A stretch of DNA of 43,287 nt from Phycisphaeraceae bacterium (lineage in GTDB: Bacteria; Planctomycetota; Phycisphaerae; Phycisphaerales; Phycisphaeraceae): assembly GCA_002704825.1 (NCBI GenBank), contig PAIY01000126.1:1-43287 (forward strand), in the 5' to 3' direction. Each line of letters starts with the position of its first letter. Within the stretch, counting starts at the first letter, position 1. Positions 35,081 through 43,287 of the stretch are shown here, in pieces. The notes under the pieces were generated by a model, which did no database searches, was not told the origin of the DNA, and worked only from the letters and a program-made list of their open reading frames with translations. A program made the translations under genes and the position numbers.

Positions 35081-36304
35081 ATGTCACAAATGCAAACCAT
35101 CGGACTCACCCGCAAGCGCGCTTCGGCATTGGATCGCTTCCGATCCCTGCTGCAAAAGCGGAAGATCAACAGAGGGCAGAAGCTGCCTTCTGAACGTGAT
35201 CTGTGCAGTCAGATGGAAATATCGCGTGGGCTCTTGCGGACGCTGCTTGATGATCTGGAGACCGTGGGCGCGGTGCGACGGGTCTCGGCCCATCGGCGGA
35301 TTCTCATCGACCCCAGTTGTACCGGCTCGGTGGCGACGTTACCTGACACGGAGAACCCAAAGGATGTCAGTGCCCTGGAAGGTGTCATTGCCATGCTCGG
35401 TGAACGCGGCATGCGTCAGGGGTTTGATGTTGAACACGAAAACGCAGGCACCGCCGCAGCCGACTGGGATGTCGAACAACATGCCAATCTCCATGCCATC
35501 GAATCCGGCTATCACGCGCTGGGCGTTCAGTGGCAACGACTCAACAACGACGGCGGTCGCTGGTTACTGGCGCAGCGCCCAGCCGGGTTGGTTGCCCTGC
35601 GCAATGTCGCGCCGGACGTGCTCAGACAGGCGGTGAAAATCGGTATCCCGACGGTGGCTTTCAGCGAGTTGAACCTGGCGTTGGGTGTGCCATGCGTGGC
35701 ATCGGATCACTGTGGGGGGATGAAGGCCTTGACACAACATGCCATTGACCATGGCGCAAATAAAATACTCCGACTCTGGGCCGTCAGCGGTTCACTGGAT
35801 AACCGACGACCGTGGCTGGGACAGCGCGATCGCGGGTACCTCCAAGCCTGTCAGGAAAATAAAATTCAACCGTTACCTGCCATCCGGGTCCCGCACAATC
35901 TCATCAATGAACCTGCGGACCAGCAACTGCATCGCAACGCGCGCACCATCGCAGGCTACATGCTCGAACACGTTCGTGATCATGGCAAGATGGATGTGAT
36001 ACTTGCAACCAACGATGCAGCCGCCTTTGAAGTCGCCGAAGCCTGCAAGCTGCTGGACATCAAGCCGGGGGAAGATGTCGCCATCTATGGCTATGACAAT
36101 TTTTATGATTTACATCCATATTCACAGCATTCGACTTTCAAACCCGTTATGACCGTCGACAAGTCCAACAGTCTCATTGGTCGGACGCTCATAGATGTTC
36201 TGCTGGGTCAGCCGACTGACTCATCGCATGTGACCTGCCAGGACAAAACCAATCACCTGGTCAAACCCGCGTTGATCGATCCCGCGAATTCGACTGCTCA
36301 ATAA
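35081..36304 (+). CDS. GntR-headed, LacI-type sugar-responsive transcriptional regulator
   Basis: A 407-residue repressor or activator of the AraR-type architecture. Residues 8-80 are a GntR winged helix (ALDRFRSLLQKRKINRGQKL, then PSERDLCSQMEISRGLLRTL and a wing VRRVSAHRRILI). Residues of about 90-400 are a type I periplasmic-binding-protein fold (PAGLVALRNV, PTVAFSELNLALGVPCVASD, VILATNDAAAFEVAEACKLL, DVAIYGYDN, PVMTVDKSNSLIGRTLIDVL), as in LacI/GalR sensors that bind a free sugar. It heads a closely spaced plus-strand gene set (38 bp to the pseudopilin gene), so it probably regulates that operon and perhaps the divergent autotransporter. The inducer is unknown; the convergent isomerase suggests a pentose or deoxyhexose. 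Confidence 0.9.
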   Translation: MSQMQTIGLTRKRASALDRFRSLLQKRKINRGQKLPSERDLCSQMEISRGLLRTLLDDLETVGAVRRVSAHRRILIDPSCTGSVATLPDTENPKDVSALEGVIAMLGERGMRQGFDVEHENAGTAAADWDVEQHANLHAIESGYHALGVQWQRLNNDGGRWLLAQRPAGLVALRNVAPDVLRQAVKIGIPTVAFSELNLALGVPCVASDHCGGMKALTQHAIDHGANKILRLWAVSGSLDNRRPWLGQRDRGYLQACQENKIQPLPAIRVPHNLINEPADQQLHRNARTIAGYMLEHVRDHGKMDVILATNDAAAFEVAEACKLLDIKPGEDVAIYGYDNFYDLHPYSQHSTFKPVMTVDKSNSLIGRTLIDVLLGQPTDSSHVTCQDKTNHLVKPALIDPANSTAQ

Positions 36305-36342
36305 GTCGTATTCACATGAAAAATTTGAAGGAGACATGAGAG

Positions 36343-37182
36343 ATGTTTAACTTCATGCAACAACCTGCACGCCTGCGCAGAGAATCTGTCATGCACCGTG
36401 CTTTCACCCTCATCGAACTGCTCGTTGTGATCAGTATTGTGAGTCTTCTCATTGCGATCCTGTTACCGGCATTGGCCAAAGCGCGTGATGCTGCCAAGAC
36501 CTCGCAGTGCCTTGCCAATCTCCGGCAAATCGGTGTGTCAACGCAAGTCTATGCGGTCTCCAATGACGGTTACCTCATGGGTTATCAGAAACATGAAACC
36601 AACATGATCTCACGCCAATCCGATCCCAGAAGGCGACACCTGGGCACCTTGCTCGAAGAAGGCATTCTCGATCCCAACACCAATCAACCGAGCATTCTCT
36701 ATTGCCCATTGGATGACTTTTACCGGAGTTGGAATCAGGCACAGATCACACGATCCGACACACAAACCAACAAAAAACTCTATGGTAATCGTCACGATGT
36801 GGGTACGTCTTACGAAACCAACGAACTGATTGCAGCAAGTTATTTCGGCAAGATCGATAACACCTTCGACCAATGGCCGGGGCATATCGTTGACCTGCTG
36901 CCGAGCAACTTCGGTATCGCCTATGACCATGCCCCCAAAAGCAATTCGTCACGCCTGCCCTGGCATGGTGAGACCTACAACTTTCTGAATGTCGATGGGT
37001 CCGCCCATACGTGGCGCGATCCTGACAACCTCGTCTACAACCGTAACAATAATTGGATCAACAGTTCCCTTGCCAAAAGTCGCATTGCCCAAAACACCAA
37101 CGGCACGAAAGTCAATGTCCGAGGTGGTGAAGGTTTGCTGGAAATCTTCAACGGGCAACTCGATCCCTACCTGTTGCCTTGA
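36343..37182 (+). CDS. Pseudopilin-like protein with H-X9-DG motif (DUF1559-related)
   Basis: A 279-residue protein with a class III (prepilin) signal: [20 protein letters not shown] at residues 18-37, cleavage expected between Ala20 and Phe21, with Glu at mature position 5. The helix continues through [21 protein letters not shown] soluble C-terminal domain has [12 protein letters not shown] and His208-(9 residues)-Asp218-Gly219, the H-X9-DG signature of planctomycete and lentisphaeral secreted proteins. AAGGAG is about 9 nt upstream of the ATG. It should be processed by a prepilin peptidase and displayed at the cytoplasmic-membrane/periplasm interface. Position between a sugar regulator and a large enzyme implies a role in handling or sensing carbohydrate, but this is an inference. 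Confidence 0.9.
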   Translation: MFNFMQQPARLRRESVMHRAFTLIELLVVISIVSLLIAILLPALAKARDAAKTSQCLANLRQIGVSTQVYAVSNDGYLMGYQKHETNMISRQSDPRRRHLGTLLEEGILDPNTNQPSILYCPLDDFYRSWNQAQITRSDTQTNKKLYGNRHDVGTSYETNELIAASYFGKIDNTFDQWPGHIVDLLPSNFGIAYDHAPKSNSSRLPWHGETYNFLNVDGSAHTWRDPDNLVYNRNNNWINSSLAKSRIAQNTNGTKVNVRGGEGLLEIFNGQLDPYLLP

Positions 37183-37248
37183 ACACCATCCGCCAACTTC
37201 AACCTGATACACACACGATTGCTGTCGCCATCTCCCGGAGTCTCACAC

Positions 37249-40200
37249 ATGCTTAAATCCGTTTCGTCTCACTGCCTGCTGCTGACCGCTTTTCTACTCA
37301 CATCGCTATTGGCTAATCCGGTCACGCTGCATGCACAGGAATCATCATCCATCGACTTAAGTGGCAATTGGAAATTCCTGGCTGACCGTGGCCATAAACG
37401 CGGGGATCATGGTGACACCTCCAAAGGATTTCACGAACCGCAGTTCAACGACAGCCAATGGCGTGATCTGCTCATCGGGACCAACTGGGAAGCACAGGGC
37501 ATCGGGTACGACGGCATTGCCTGGTATCGCAGACAGTTCACCATCCCGGCAAACTGGCAGGGCAAAACATTGATGCTCCAACTCGGCACCCCCGACGACG
37601 GCGCAGAAGTCTATCTCAACGGACAAAGCCTTGGCATCTGGAAATTCACCGAGAATATTTACACCATCCTCCCGGCTGATGCCATCCAATGGGGCAAGAC
37701 CAACACCCTGGCTATCCGTGTGTGGGATTGGTACAAAGGTGGCGGCATCAATGGCAGTCACTTCAATATCCAATACCTCAGCCCACTGACGCAACAACCT
37801 GCCCCTGGCCCGGCAATGCTGGCTTTACCCATCACCGACAACCTGCCCGAAGATGTCCTCTCAGCCAAACACTGGGAAAACGGTTGGCGGGATGGCGGCA
37901 CCAGTGACACACGCCCCAAACTTCGTACGGTGAAAAACGCATTTAAAAACATGGACGGCATCGAAATGGATGTCTGGTATCCCAACAGTGCTGAATTCGT
38001 CGATGCGATTCTCAATTCCACGCATGACGGTCAAGTCTGGCAAGCAAATGATTACAACCATCTGTCCTTCTGGTATCGCACCACGCAACTCACCGGCCAC
38101 ATGACCATCCGCCTGACCACCGGCAAACACAAATGGGGCAGTCGCGGAACGGAAGTCTGGCAAGCTGATTTTGCAGTCCAACCCGCATCCCAACACAACG
38201 ACGGCTGGCAGCGCGTCATCCTCCCCCTCTCAAGCTTTACGCGATACAAACGCCAAAGCACCTTCGACGATATTCTCCGGCTGCAAAACACTGCCAGGAT
38301 CGAACGCCTTGTCATTGGCTACGAAAACCACATGCTCCAGGCACCGGGCAAAATCACCTTTGCCAACTTCACCGTCGGACGCAATGCCGATGACGCGCCG
38401 TTCTATCAGCCCATCAATCTCCGCGGACTTTGGCGGTACAAGCTCGATGACACCCGACCCGATGGCAGCAGCATCAAGTTCAATACCAAAGACGCTCGTA
38501 ACACCACCCCCGACAAACTCGATCAAGACCATCAAGGCTATGGCGAAAAACTTGGCTTTCACAAAACCGACTTTGATGACAGCCAATGGGACCTTGAAAT
38601 TGTGGCTGACAAATGGATGCCCAAGGGCAACGGCAAGCTTGGGCCTGCATGGTTCCGTCAACAGGTCATCGTCCCATCACACTGGCAAGGCAATGATCTG
38701 CATCTGAACCTGGGCACACCCAACGACACCGCCAAGGTCTATTTCAATGGCAAATTACTCGGCCAATCCCTGGAAAACCAAGCCCCCCTGGCCGTCACCA
38801 TCCCAGCTAAAAACGTCCAATTCGGCAAAGCCAATCAATTGGCCATACAGGTCACCACCTGGCGTCGACGCGGCGGACTTTATAACGGGCGACTCCAACT
38901 CACCGTCAACAACGCTGCCAACATCATGATGGCTCAACACGGTAAACCCAACACCGCGGCTGATCCAAACCAATTTGAAATGGGAACAACACCGCCCAAA
39001 AATCTGGACCTGATTTTCTCATGGGCAGGCAACACCAACACGCGCGGCCAATACACCGTTTCCTATGACCTGCATGACTGTTTCCATCGCTCGCTTGCTA
39101 GTGGGCAAACACAGCTCAAGCCGACATCAAGCAACCGATTTCAAAGCATTGTCACACTCGATCAATCCCAGACCAACCAACTCTATTACAGCGAATGGTT
39201 CACCGGTCATGTCAGCGTGCTGGATCAACAGGGACATGTATTGGCCGTTGCCAACTATCCGAACGGTGATGAAAAACATTTCAAGCCGCGTTACCAACAG
39301 CGTGATCAACTCACCTTGCCCCCACTGGCGGATACCTTTGAACAAACACCCTATGGCAAGCTCAAACTCATTGACGCGATCAACTGTGCAGCGGACCCTA
39401 ACGACGATCCACATCCCTACAAACAAGGGGGTATCCGTAACAGTTGGGTGAAGTTCCGTGCTTATGGCACATGGAAGCAAGGCATCACCATTGAGTCATT
39501 CAAGGACCGCCAGTATCGTCAAGCCAACAACAATGAGTTCTTTGCCTATCGGGTGGGTCGGGGCAAACTCAAGCCGCACAAGGCATATGTCCTGCGCGTT
39601 CTCGTGCCGGACAATGCCGTGCGGTATCAGGTGATGGACATCAAGACCGGACGCAACTATATGGGTACCGGCTTCCGCAGTGGTATCTCACCAGAGAATG
39701 CGACCGATCCGTATCCACTGACACAACAGTACCAATGGTATGACCACATCGTCCTCAACGACGAGATGACTTATGGCTTTGAAGGTGCTCGAACCACAAG
39801 CAGTGAGAACGGCTTCTGGGTGGCGTTTCATGACAACGGTCGATGCTACTCGGCATTGTATGACCAGGGACCGGCTGCAGCAGAGATTCGTTTGTATGAA
39901 GTACCCGATGATGATTCTGCTTTACCAGAGATTCGCTATCCAGAGGGTTTGGCGCATCGAACTTTGATGATGGATTGGGAACGTCAACCTGAAGCGCCCC
40001 CAGCTGATGTTGCTGCCTATGCCAAGCTCATGGGCATGAACGCCATCGGGCCGGTGTTCCAGAAGTGGTCCTCGCATGCGTTCTGGGAATCCAAGACCGG
40101 CTTTGCGCCTCCGGGTTGGTACAAGGCTGCGCCCGAAGGTGAACGCGATGAAGACATCTACGTCAAATGGCTCGACGCAACCCGTAAAGCCAACATGCCT

Positions 40201-41457
40201 ATTATCCCACGCATCGAATACGGCGGTGGGCCGAAGCTTCCCAAAGAAGCCTGGGTGATTGGTGCCAACGGCAAGATCGACCCGTGCGGTCGCTACTGTC
40301 GCTGGGGAGCCAACATTCTCCATGAAGCAACCTGGAACGAACTCAAAACCGTCGTCGATGAACTCATCGGTCGACACATCAAAGACAACCCGCAAATCGC
40401 CGGACTCCTCTGGCGGCAGCGACAGGATCGCATCAAGTGCAGTTACGGCGTTGACGATGTCTATCTGTTCTGCAAAGAGACCGGCCGAGAAATGCCTACC
40501 GGTGATGACAAACAAATCGCACGCTGGGCGTCGGTCACCATGAAAGAACCGTACCACAACTGGTGGCAAGGCAAACGTGCAGACTTCCTGCGCAAACTCC
40601 GAGACCTGCTTAAAAGCTATCGCTCCGACCTGGTGCTCTACTACTACAACTACGGACAGGACGGCTGGAAACCCGGACTCGAAAAGAACAGCACCAACAC
40701 CGCAGAAGATTGGAGCAATCTCTACAACGTCGACAAAGCCCGAGACTATTGGCAAGCCTACGAACAGAAACGTCGATCCATCTCCGAAGACTTCTATGTG
40801 AAATATGTCAGCCAATCCCGTCAACCGCACTTTAATGTCCCCAGTAAACTGTTTGCCAAGGATCAGGACATTGTGATTTTTGCGCCGGTCCATTGGCAAT
40901 TCCTTGCCAACAACGAGCCTTACATCAGTCACTTTCAAACAGGTGACGGGCTGGCCATCTGCGACATGTTCACCTACGAAGAAAAAGGTCGTTGGAACAT
41001 TCAGAACGACCGCTATGAATCCAGTGAAATGACGCCAGGCGGCAAAGACTTCGGCATGGCGTACATGATCCAATCCTTCTACCACGGTGATCCCAATGTC
41101 ATCACCACCACAACGTACACCTACGGACGCGGCTGGGCGGACGTCCATCGTCGATTTGCTCAAGCTTTCCTGGCTTTACCCGACCAACGTGGCAAGACGA
41201 TTGATCATGCAGTGACCGATGCCGCTTCGGATCAATTGCGCGTTCGAACATATGACACGAAAAACGGAACCTATGTCAGTGTCGTCAGCCGTGCCTTTGA
41301 AGCAGTCCAAACCCAAGTCACCATCCCTGCTGGCGACGGCAAGACACTGACCGACCTGGTCACCGGCAAGACCGTTGCGACAACGCAAAAAGGCAATCAG
41401 CTTGTCTTTGAGTTGGACATCCCTGCCATGACGCTAAACAGTTACCTTCTCAAATAA
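37249..41457 (+). CDS. Large exported multidomain glycosidase-like protein
   Basis: A 1402-residue exported protein. GGAG lies about 8 nt before the ATG at 37249; an in-frame TTG at 37219 is rejected. A Sec signal (HCLLLTAFLLTSLLANPVTL) is followed by a GH2-type jelly-roll sugar-binding domain (about 30-180; IDLSGNWKF, WYRRQFTIPANWQGKTLML, GAEVYLNGQSLG), a CBM-like beta sandwich (about 185-385; HLSFWYRTTQLTGHMTIRL), a second GH2-type jelly roll (about 388-565; INLRGLWRYKL, WFRQQVIVPSHWQGNDLHL, AKVYFNGKLLG), further beta domains, and a TIM-barrel-like region (about 900-1300; LMMDWERQPEAPPADVAAYA, NMPIIPRIEYGGG, SDLVLYYYNYGQDGWKPG). Catalytic residues cannot be assigned and no CAZy family is recognised. 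The adjacent CBM9-like lipoprotein gene starts 22 bp downstream, so they are likely one operon. Confidence 0.8.
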   Translation: MLKSVSSHCLLLTAFLLTSLLANPVTLHAQESSSIDLSGNWKFLADRGHKRGDHGDTSKGFHEPQFNDSQWRDLLIGTNWEAQGIGYDGIAWYRRQFTIPANWQGKTLMLQLGTPDDGAEVYLNGQSLGIWKFTENIYTILPADAIQWGKTNTLAIRVWDWYKGGGINGSHFNIQYLSPLTQQPAPGPAMLALPITDNLPEDVLSAKHWENGWRDGGTSDTRPKLRTVKNAFKNMDGIEMDVWYPNSAEFVDAILNSTHDGQVWQANDYNHLSFWYRTTQLTGHMTIRLTTGKHKWGSRGTEVWQADFAVQPASQHNDGWQRVILPLSSFTRYKRQSTFDDILRLQNTARIERLVIGYENHMLQAPGKITFANFTVGRNADDAPFYQPINLRGLWRYKLDDTRPDGSSIKFNTKDARNTTPDKLDQDHQGYGEKLGFHKTDFDDSQWDLEIVADKWMPKGNGKLGPAWFRQQVIVPSHWQGNDLHLNLGTPNDTAKVYFNGKLLGQSLENQAPLAVTIPAKNVQFGKANQLAIQVTTWRRRGGLYNGRLQLTVNNAANIMMAQHGKPNTAADPNQFEMGTTPPKNLDLIFSWAGNTNTRGQYTVSYDLHDCFHRSLASGQTQLKPTSSNRFQSIVTLDQSQTNQLYYSEWFTGHVSVLDQQGHVLAVANYPNGDEKHFKPRYQQRDQLTLPPLADTFEQTPYGKLKLIDAINCAADPNDDPHPYKQGGIRNSWVKFRAYGTWKQGITIESFKDRQYRQANNNEFFAYRVGRGKLKPHKAYVLRVLVPDNAVRYQVMDIKTGRNYMGTGFRSGISPENATDPYPLTQQYQWYDHIVLNDEMTYGFEGARTTSSENGFWVAFHDNGRCYSALYDQGPAAAEIRLYEVPDDDSALPEIRYPEGLAHRTLMMDWERQPEAPPADVAAYAKLMGMNAIGPVFQKWSSHAFWESKTGFAPPGWYKAAPEGERDEDIYVKWLDATRKANMPIIPRIEYGGGPKLPKEAWVIGANGKIDPCGRYCRWGANILHEATWNELKTVVDELIGRHIKDNPQIAGLLWRQRQDRIKCSYGVDDVYLFCKETGREMPTGDDKQIARWASVTMKEPYHNWWQGKRADFLRKLRDLLKSYRSDLVLYYYNYGQDGWKPGLEKNSTNTAEDWSNLYNVDKARDYWQAYEQKRRSISEDFYVKYVSQSRQPHFNVPSKLFAKDQDIVIFAPVHWQFLANNEPYISHFQTGDGLAICDMFTYEEKGRWNIQNDRYESSEMTPGGKDFGMAYMIQSFYHGDPNVITTTTYTYGRGWADVHRRFAQAFLALPDQRGKTIDHAVTDAASDQLRVRTYDTKNGTYVSVVSRAFEAVQTQVTIPAGDGKTLTDLVTGKTVATTQKGNQLVFELDIPAMTLNSYLLK

Positions 41458-41479
41458 CTCTTGTTTGAAGGCATATTCA

Positions 41480-42280
41480 TTGATCAAAAACATTTGGACC
41501 ATTACTTTGTTGATCATGTCACACACGCTGATCACCGGCTGCTCAACACCGCAGCGCCCGCAACTCACTGCGACCATGGCAACCATCAAACCGGCCATCA
41601 CCGCAACGGTGAGTGATCCAGCATGGGACAAGGCGGCAACAATCAACGGACTTTCACCTTGTGACAAACGCGCATCATTTCAGGATTCACTTAACCCGAC
41701 ACAGATCAAAGTGCTTTGGGATGCGCAGTACCTGTATGTCCGATTCATCTGTGATGACGATCAGATCTTCACGCCCCATGGCTCTACACGAAATGGCCTG
41801 CATCATGAAGGTGATGTCACTGAAGTGTTCATCGATCCTGTCGGTGACGGGCGTCAGTATGTCGAAGTGCAGGTTAATCCCGTTGGTGGCGTGCTCGATG
41901 TCATGCATACCAACACCACCCCCTACCGCCCAAATCGCACGGAGGTGTTACCCCGCGAAGACTGGCCAATGCACATCGGCGTCACCGAATGGCAAATGCC
42001 GGGCCTGCGCACCGCAGCATCGATTCACACAATGGATGATGGTCGCAAGCAATGGATCACCGACATGGCAATCCCAGCCAAAACCTTGCTGCGACGTGTC
42101 AAAACCGAAACGTTCAGCACCATGACCATGCGCATCAACTTCCTGCGATGTGACGGCCCGGTCGATCCAGCAACCGGTAAACGCAGCCAACTCATCGCAT
42201 CAAGTTGGTCGCATGTCCCAACTGGTTTACCGCATCTGGCGCCGGGTACCATGGGCTATATCACTCTCACTGACAAGTGA
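41480..42280 (+). CDS. CBM9-like carbohydrate-binding lipoprotein
   Basis: A 266-residue lipoprotein. The TTG at 41480 is chosen because GAAGG lies about 7 nt upstream and opens a short lipoprotein signal (IKNIWTITLLIMSHTLITGC, lipidated Cys at 21). The mature part is a carbohydrate-binding-module 9-like beta sandwich: VSDPAWDKAATINGL, TQIKVLWDAQYLYVRFICDD, HHEGDVTEVFIDPVGDGRQY, VEVQVNPVGGVLDVMHTN and QWITDMAIPAKTLL are the family's usual strands. It begins 22 bp after the large enzyme, so it is likely in the same operon and may hold that enzyme's products or substrate at the membrane. Its stop codon lies 6 bp from that of the convergent isomerase gene. The ligand is unknown. Confidence 0.88.
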   Translation: MIKNIWTITLLIMSHTLITGCSTPQRPQLTATMATIKPAITATVSDPAWDKAATINGLSPCDKRASFQDSLNPTQIKVLWDAQYLYVRFICDDDQIFTPHGSTRNGLHHEGDVTEVFIDPVGDGRQYVEVQVNPVGGVLDVMHTNTTPYRPNRTEVLPREDWPMHIGVTEWQMPGLRTAASIHTMDDGRKQWITDMAIPAKTLLRRVKTETFSTMTMRINFLRCDGPVDPATGKRSQLIASSWSHVPTGLPHLAPGTMGYITLTDK

Positions 42281-42286
42281 TATGGC

Positions 42287-43287
42287 TTATGGCGTGACCG
42301 TTACACATTCGATCCCCAACACATCAGCAAGCTTGCCAATCACATCCGCCTGATGTCCGATGCCCAATGCAAAGTGATGTGTCGGACCTTGCATGGACCA
42401 TTTTTCAAGGAACGTTCGCACGTCCGGCGCGAACTTGCCGCGCGTATTGGTATTACCCGTAGCAGGGATCATCCCAGGCAGCGACTGCCCCTCAGCAACA
42501 ACAAACTTAAACCTACCGTCATGTGTCTGCGTCAAGCCCAGCAGCGTGATCGGTCCATTACGGATGGCAAATTCCACACTCGGACCACGCCCCCGTTTGC
42601 CATGAAGCACACTCAAACCGCGTAACACCGGCTTGCCTTGTGCAATGCCAACATGGTGCGGTCCATCATGACCCACCAAAACAAAATCACCTTCAAAGTC
42701 CACCGGATGCAATTCCGCAAACGAGCCGCCTGCCCCAAGACGATCCATGATCAACATGGCAACACAGTTCTTGATATCCAGTTCACCTGCAATGGGGAAA
42801 CCACGCCCAGTCAGCAGTGAACAGCCAATGATCAAACTGCACCCAAGACGTTCCATCGCATTACCATCCAGACCACGGTAGTAATAACTCAGACCATCCA
42901 GCTCAAAATCAGCAATGAGTTTTTCCATCCCCAATGACACCCTTGCACACCACCGAAGTTCATCCGGATCAACCTCACCGGCCAACGGATCGCTACCATG
43001 TTTGGGGAAATCGAATAGTTCGCGGATCAAGCTCAGTTGCGATTCGACCGCATCATCACTGATCACATCGACGCATTGCTGCAGGTCATCCATCTCGATA
43101 TGCTCGACGTGCATGCCGAACCTGGCATCGAACATCGTCGGATCAGCATTCATATCAAGCATGCCTTCGTAGACATGCCCCATCAGTCCGATGCGTGCTT
43201 TGGATAGCACATGCAGACAACGTGCCTCGCGACACCAATCATTTAACCGATGGATCGCACGTTGATCATCATGCAACGTCCCAACGA
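42287..43287 (-). CDS. L-arabinose/L-fucose isomerase-like protein (5' end cut by window)
   Basis: The C-terminal 333 residues of a sugar isomerase whose N-terminus lies beyond the right edge. The frame stays open to the last base (VGTLHDDQRAIHRL...). Seen: ARIGLMGHVYEGMLDMNAD, FGMHVEHIEMDDL, DFELDGLSYYYRGLDG, SLLTGRGFPIAGELDIKNCV, FAELHPVDFEGDFVLVGHDG with the Glu and His positions used for Mn2+ in AraA/FucI enzymes, and the C-terminal GPTHHFALGIGHQADVIGKL. These enzymes interconvert aldoses and ketoses. Full-length relatives have about 480 residues, so roughly 150 are missing. It converges on the regulator-led operon, suggesting that it processes the sugar released by that system. AraA versus FucI is undecided. 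Confidence 0.85.
   Translation of the reverse strand, partial: VGTLHDDQRAIHRLNDWCREARCLHVLSKARIGLMGHVYEGMLDMNADPTMFDARFGMHVEHIEMDDLQQCVDVISDDAVESQLSLIRELFDFPKHGSDPLAGEVDPDELRWCARVSLGMEKLIADFELDGLSYYYRGLDGNAMERLGCSLIIGCSLLTGRGFPIAGELDIKNCVAMLIMDRLGAGGSFAELHPVDFEGDFVLVGHDGPHHVGIAQGKPVLRGLSVLHGKRGRGPSVEFAIRNGPITLLGLTQTHDGRFKFVVAEGQSLPGMIPATGNTNTRGKFAPDVRTFLEKWSMQGPTHHFALGIGHQADVIGKLADVLGIECVTVTP

Noticed and set aside
39922-41163. Long open frame (413 codons) on the minus strand
   Set aside because: It lies entirely inside the 1402-residue plus-strand gene. Its translation is a low-complexity Val/Phe/Asp mix with no family motif or ribosome-binding site, as expected for the opposite strand of a codon-biased gene.

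Overview
The window looks like chromosomal DNA from a member of the Planctomycetota, most likely class Phycisphaerae. This assignment is an inference from gene content. The clues are a prepilin-type protein with an H-X9-DG signature, a GntR-headed LacI-type regulator leading a carbohydrate operon, planctomycete-style small hypothetical proteins, a two-propeller PQQ-like exported protein, an autotransporter that requires an outer membrane, and many low-complexity inverted repeats between genes. No rRNA, tRNA, CRISPR array, phage module or intact transposase was seen.

Region by region. 1-6.7 kb: an HMGL-type aldolase (+), then, across a spacer with a miniature transposable-element-like repeat, a minus-strand block of a lipoprotein, a small conserved protein and FolD. 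A ThuA-domain protein and an archaeal-type phosphoglycerate mutase (+) follow. 7-11.1 kb: a two-gene operon with a long leader, encoding a GT4 glycosyltransferase with a C-terminal alpha/alpha-toroid domain that overlaps a GH130-type phosphorylase/hydrolase. 11.2-18 kb: CinA, a DtxR-family metal regulator, a GNAT acetyltransferase, a single-pass membrane protein, RmuC and a small hydrophilic protein. 18.1-25.6 kb: a GT2-methyltransferase fusion, an apiosidase-like (DUF4038/GH140) protein, a lipoprotein, GlnS, a tiny zinc-ribbon protein lying between two repeat arms, and a PfkB sugar kinase. 25.6-31.5 kb: a 1.5-kilo-residue double beta-propeller protein and GlyA. 32.1-43.3 kb: an autotransporter diverging from a sugar locus. 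That locus has a GntR/LacI-type regulator, an H-X9-DG pseudopilin, a 1402-residue multidomain glycosidase-like protein and a CBM9-like lipoprotein, all closely spaced on the plus strand. It meets a convergent, truncated arabinose/fucose-isomerase-like gene at the right edge.

How the genes work together. Most of the left and centre is housekeeping: one-carbon metabolism (FolD, GlyA), glycolysis (ApgM), translation (GlnS), DNA maintenance (RmuC) and metal regulation (DtxR). Two parts look like dedicated carbohydrate systems. One is the GT4/GH130 pair, probably for making and recycling a mannoside-like or similar glycan. The other is the right-hand locus, where a sugar-sensing regulator, an exported pseudopilin, a large exported enzyme, a carbohydrate-binding lipoprotein and a cytoplasmic isomerase could form one acquisition pathway.

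The most unusual layer is non-coding. At least five unrelated families of inverted-repeat elements sit in the spacers. One 85-bp family has four copies, and its fourth copy was interrupted by a 144-bp element with a 9-bp target duplication and a perfect internal hairpin. Another family carries a complete zinc-ribbon gene between its arms. A separate 154-bp element is bounded by TA dinucleotides and 29-bp terminal inverted repeats.
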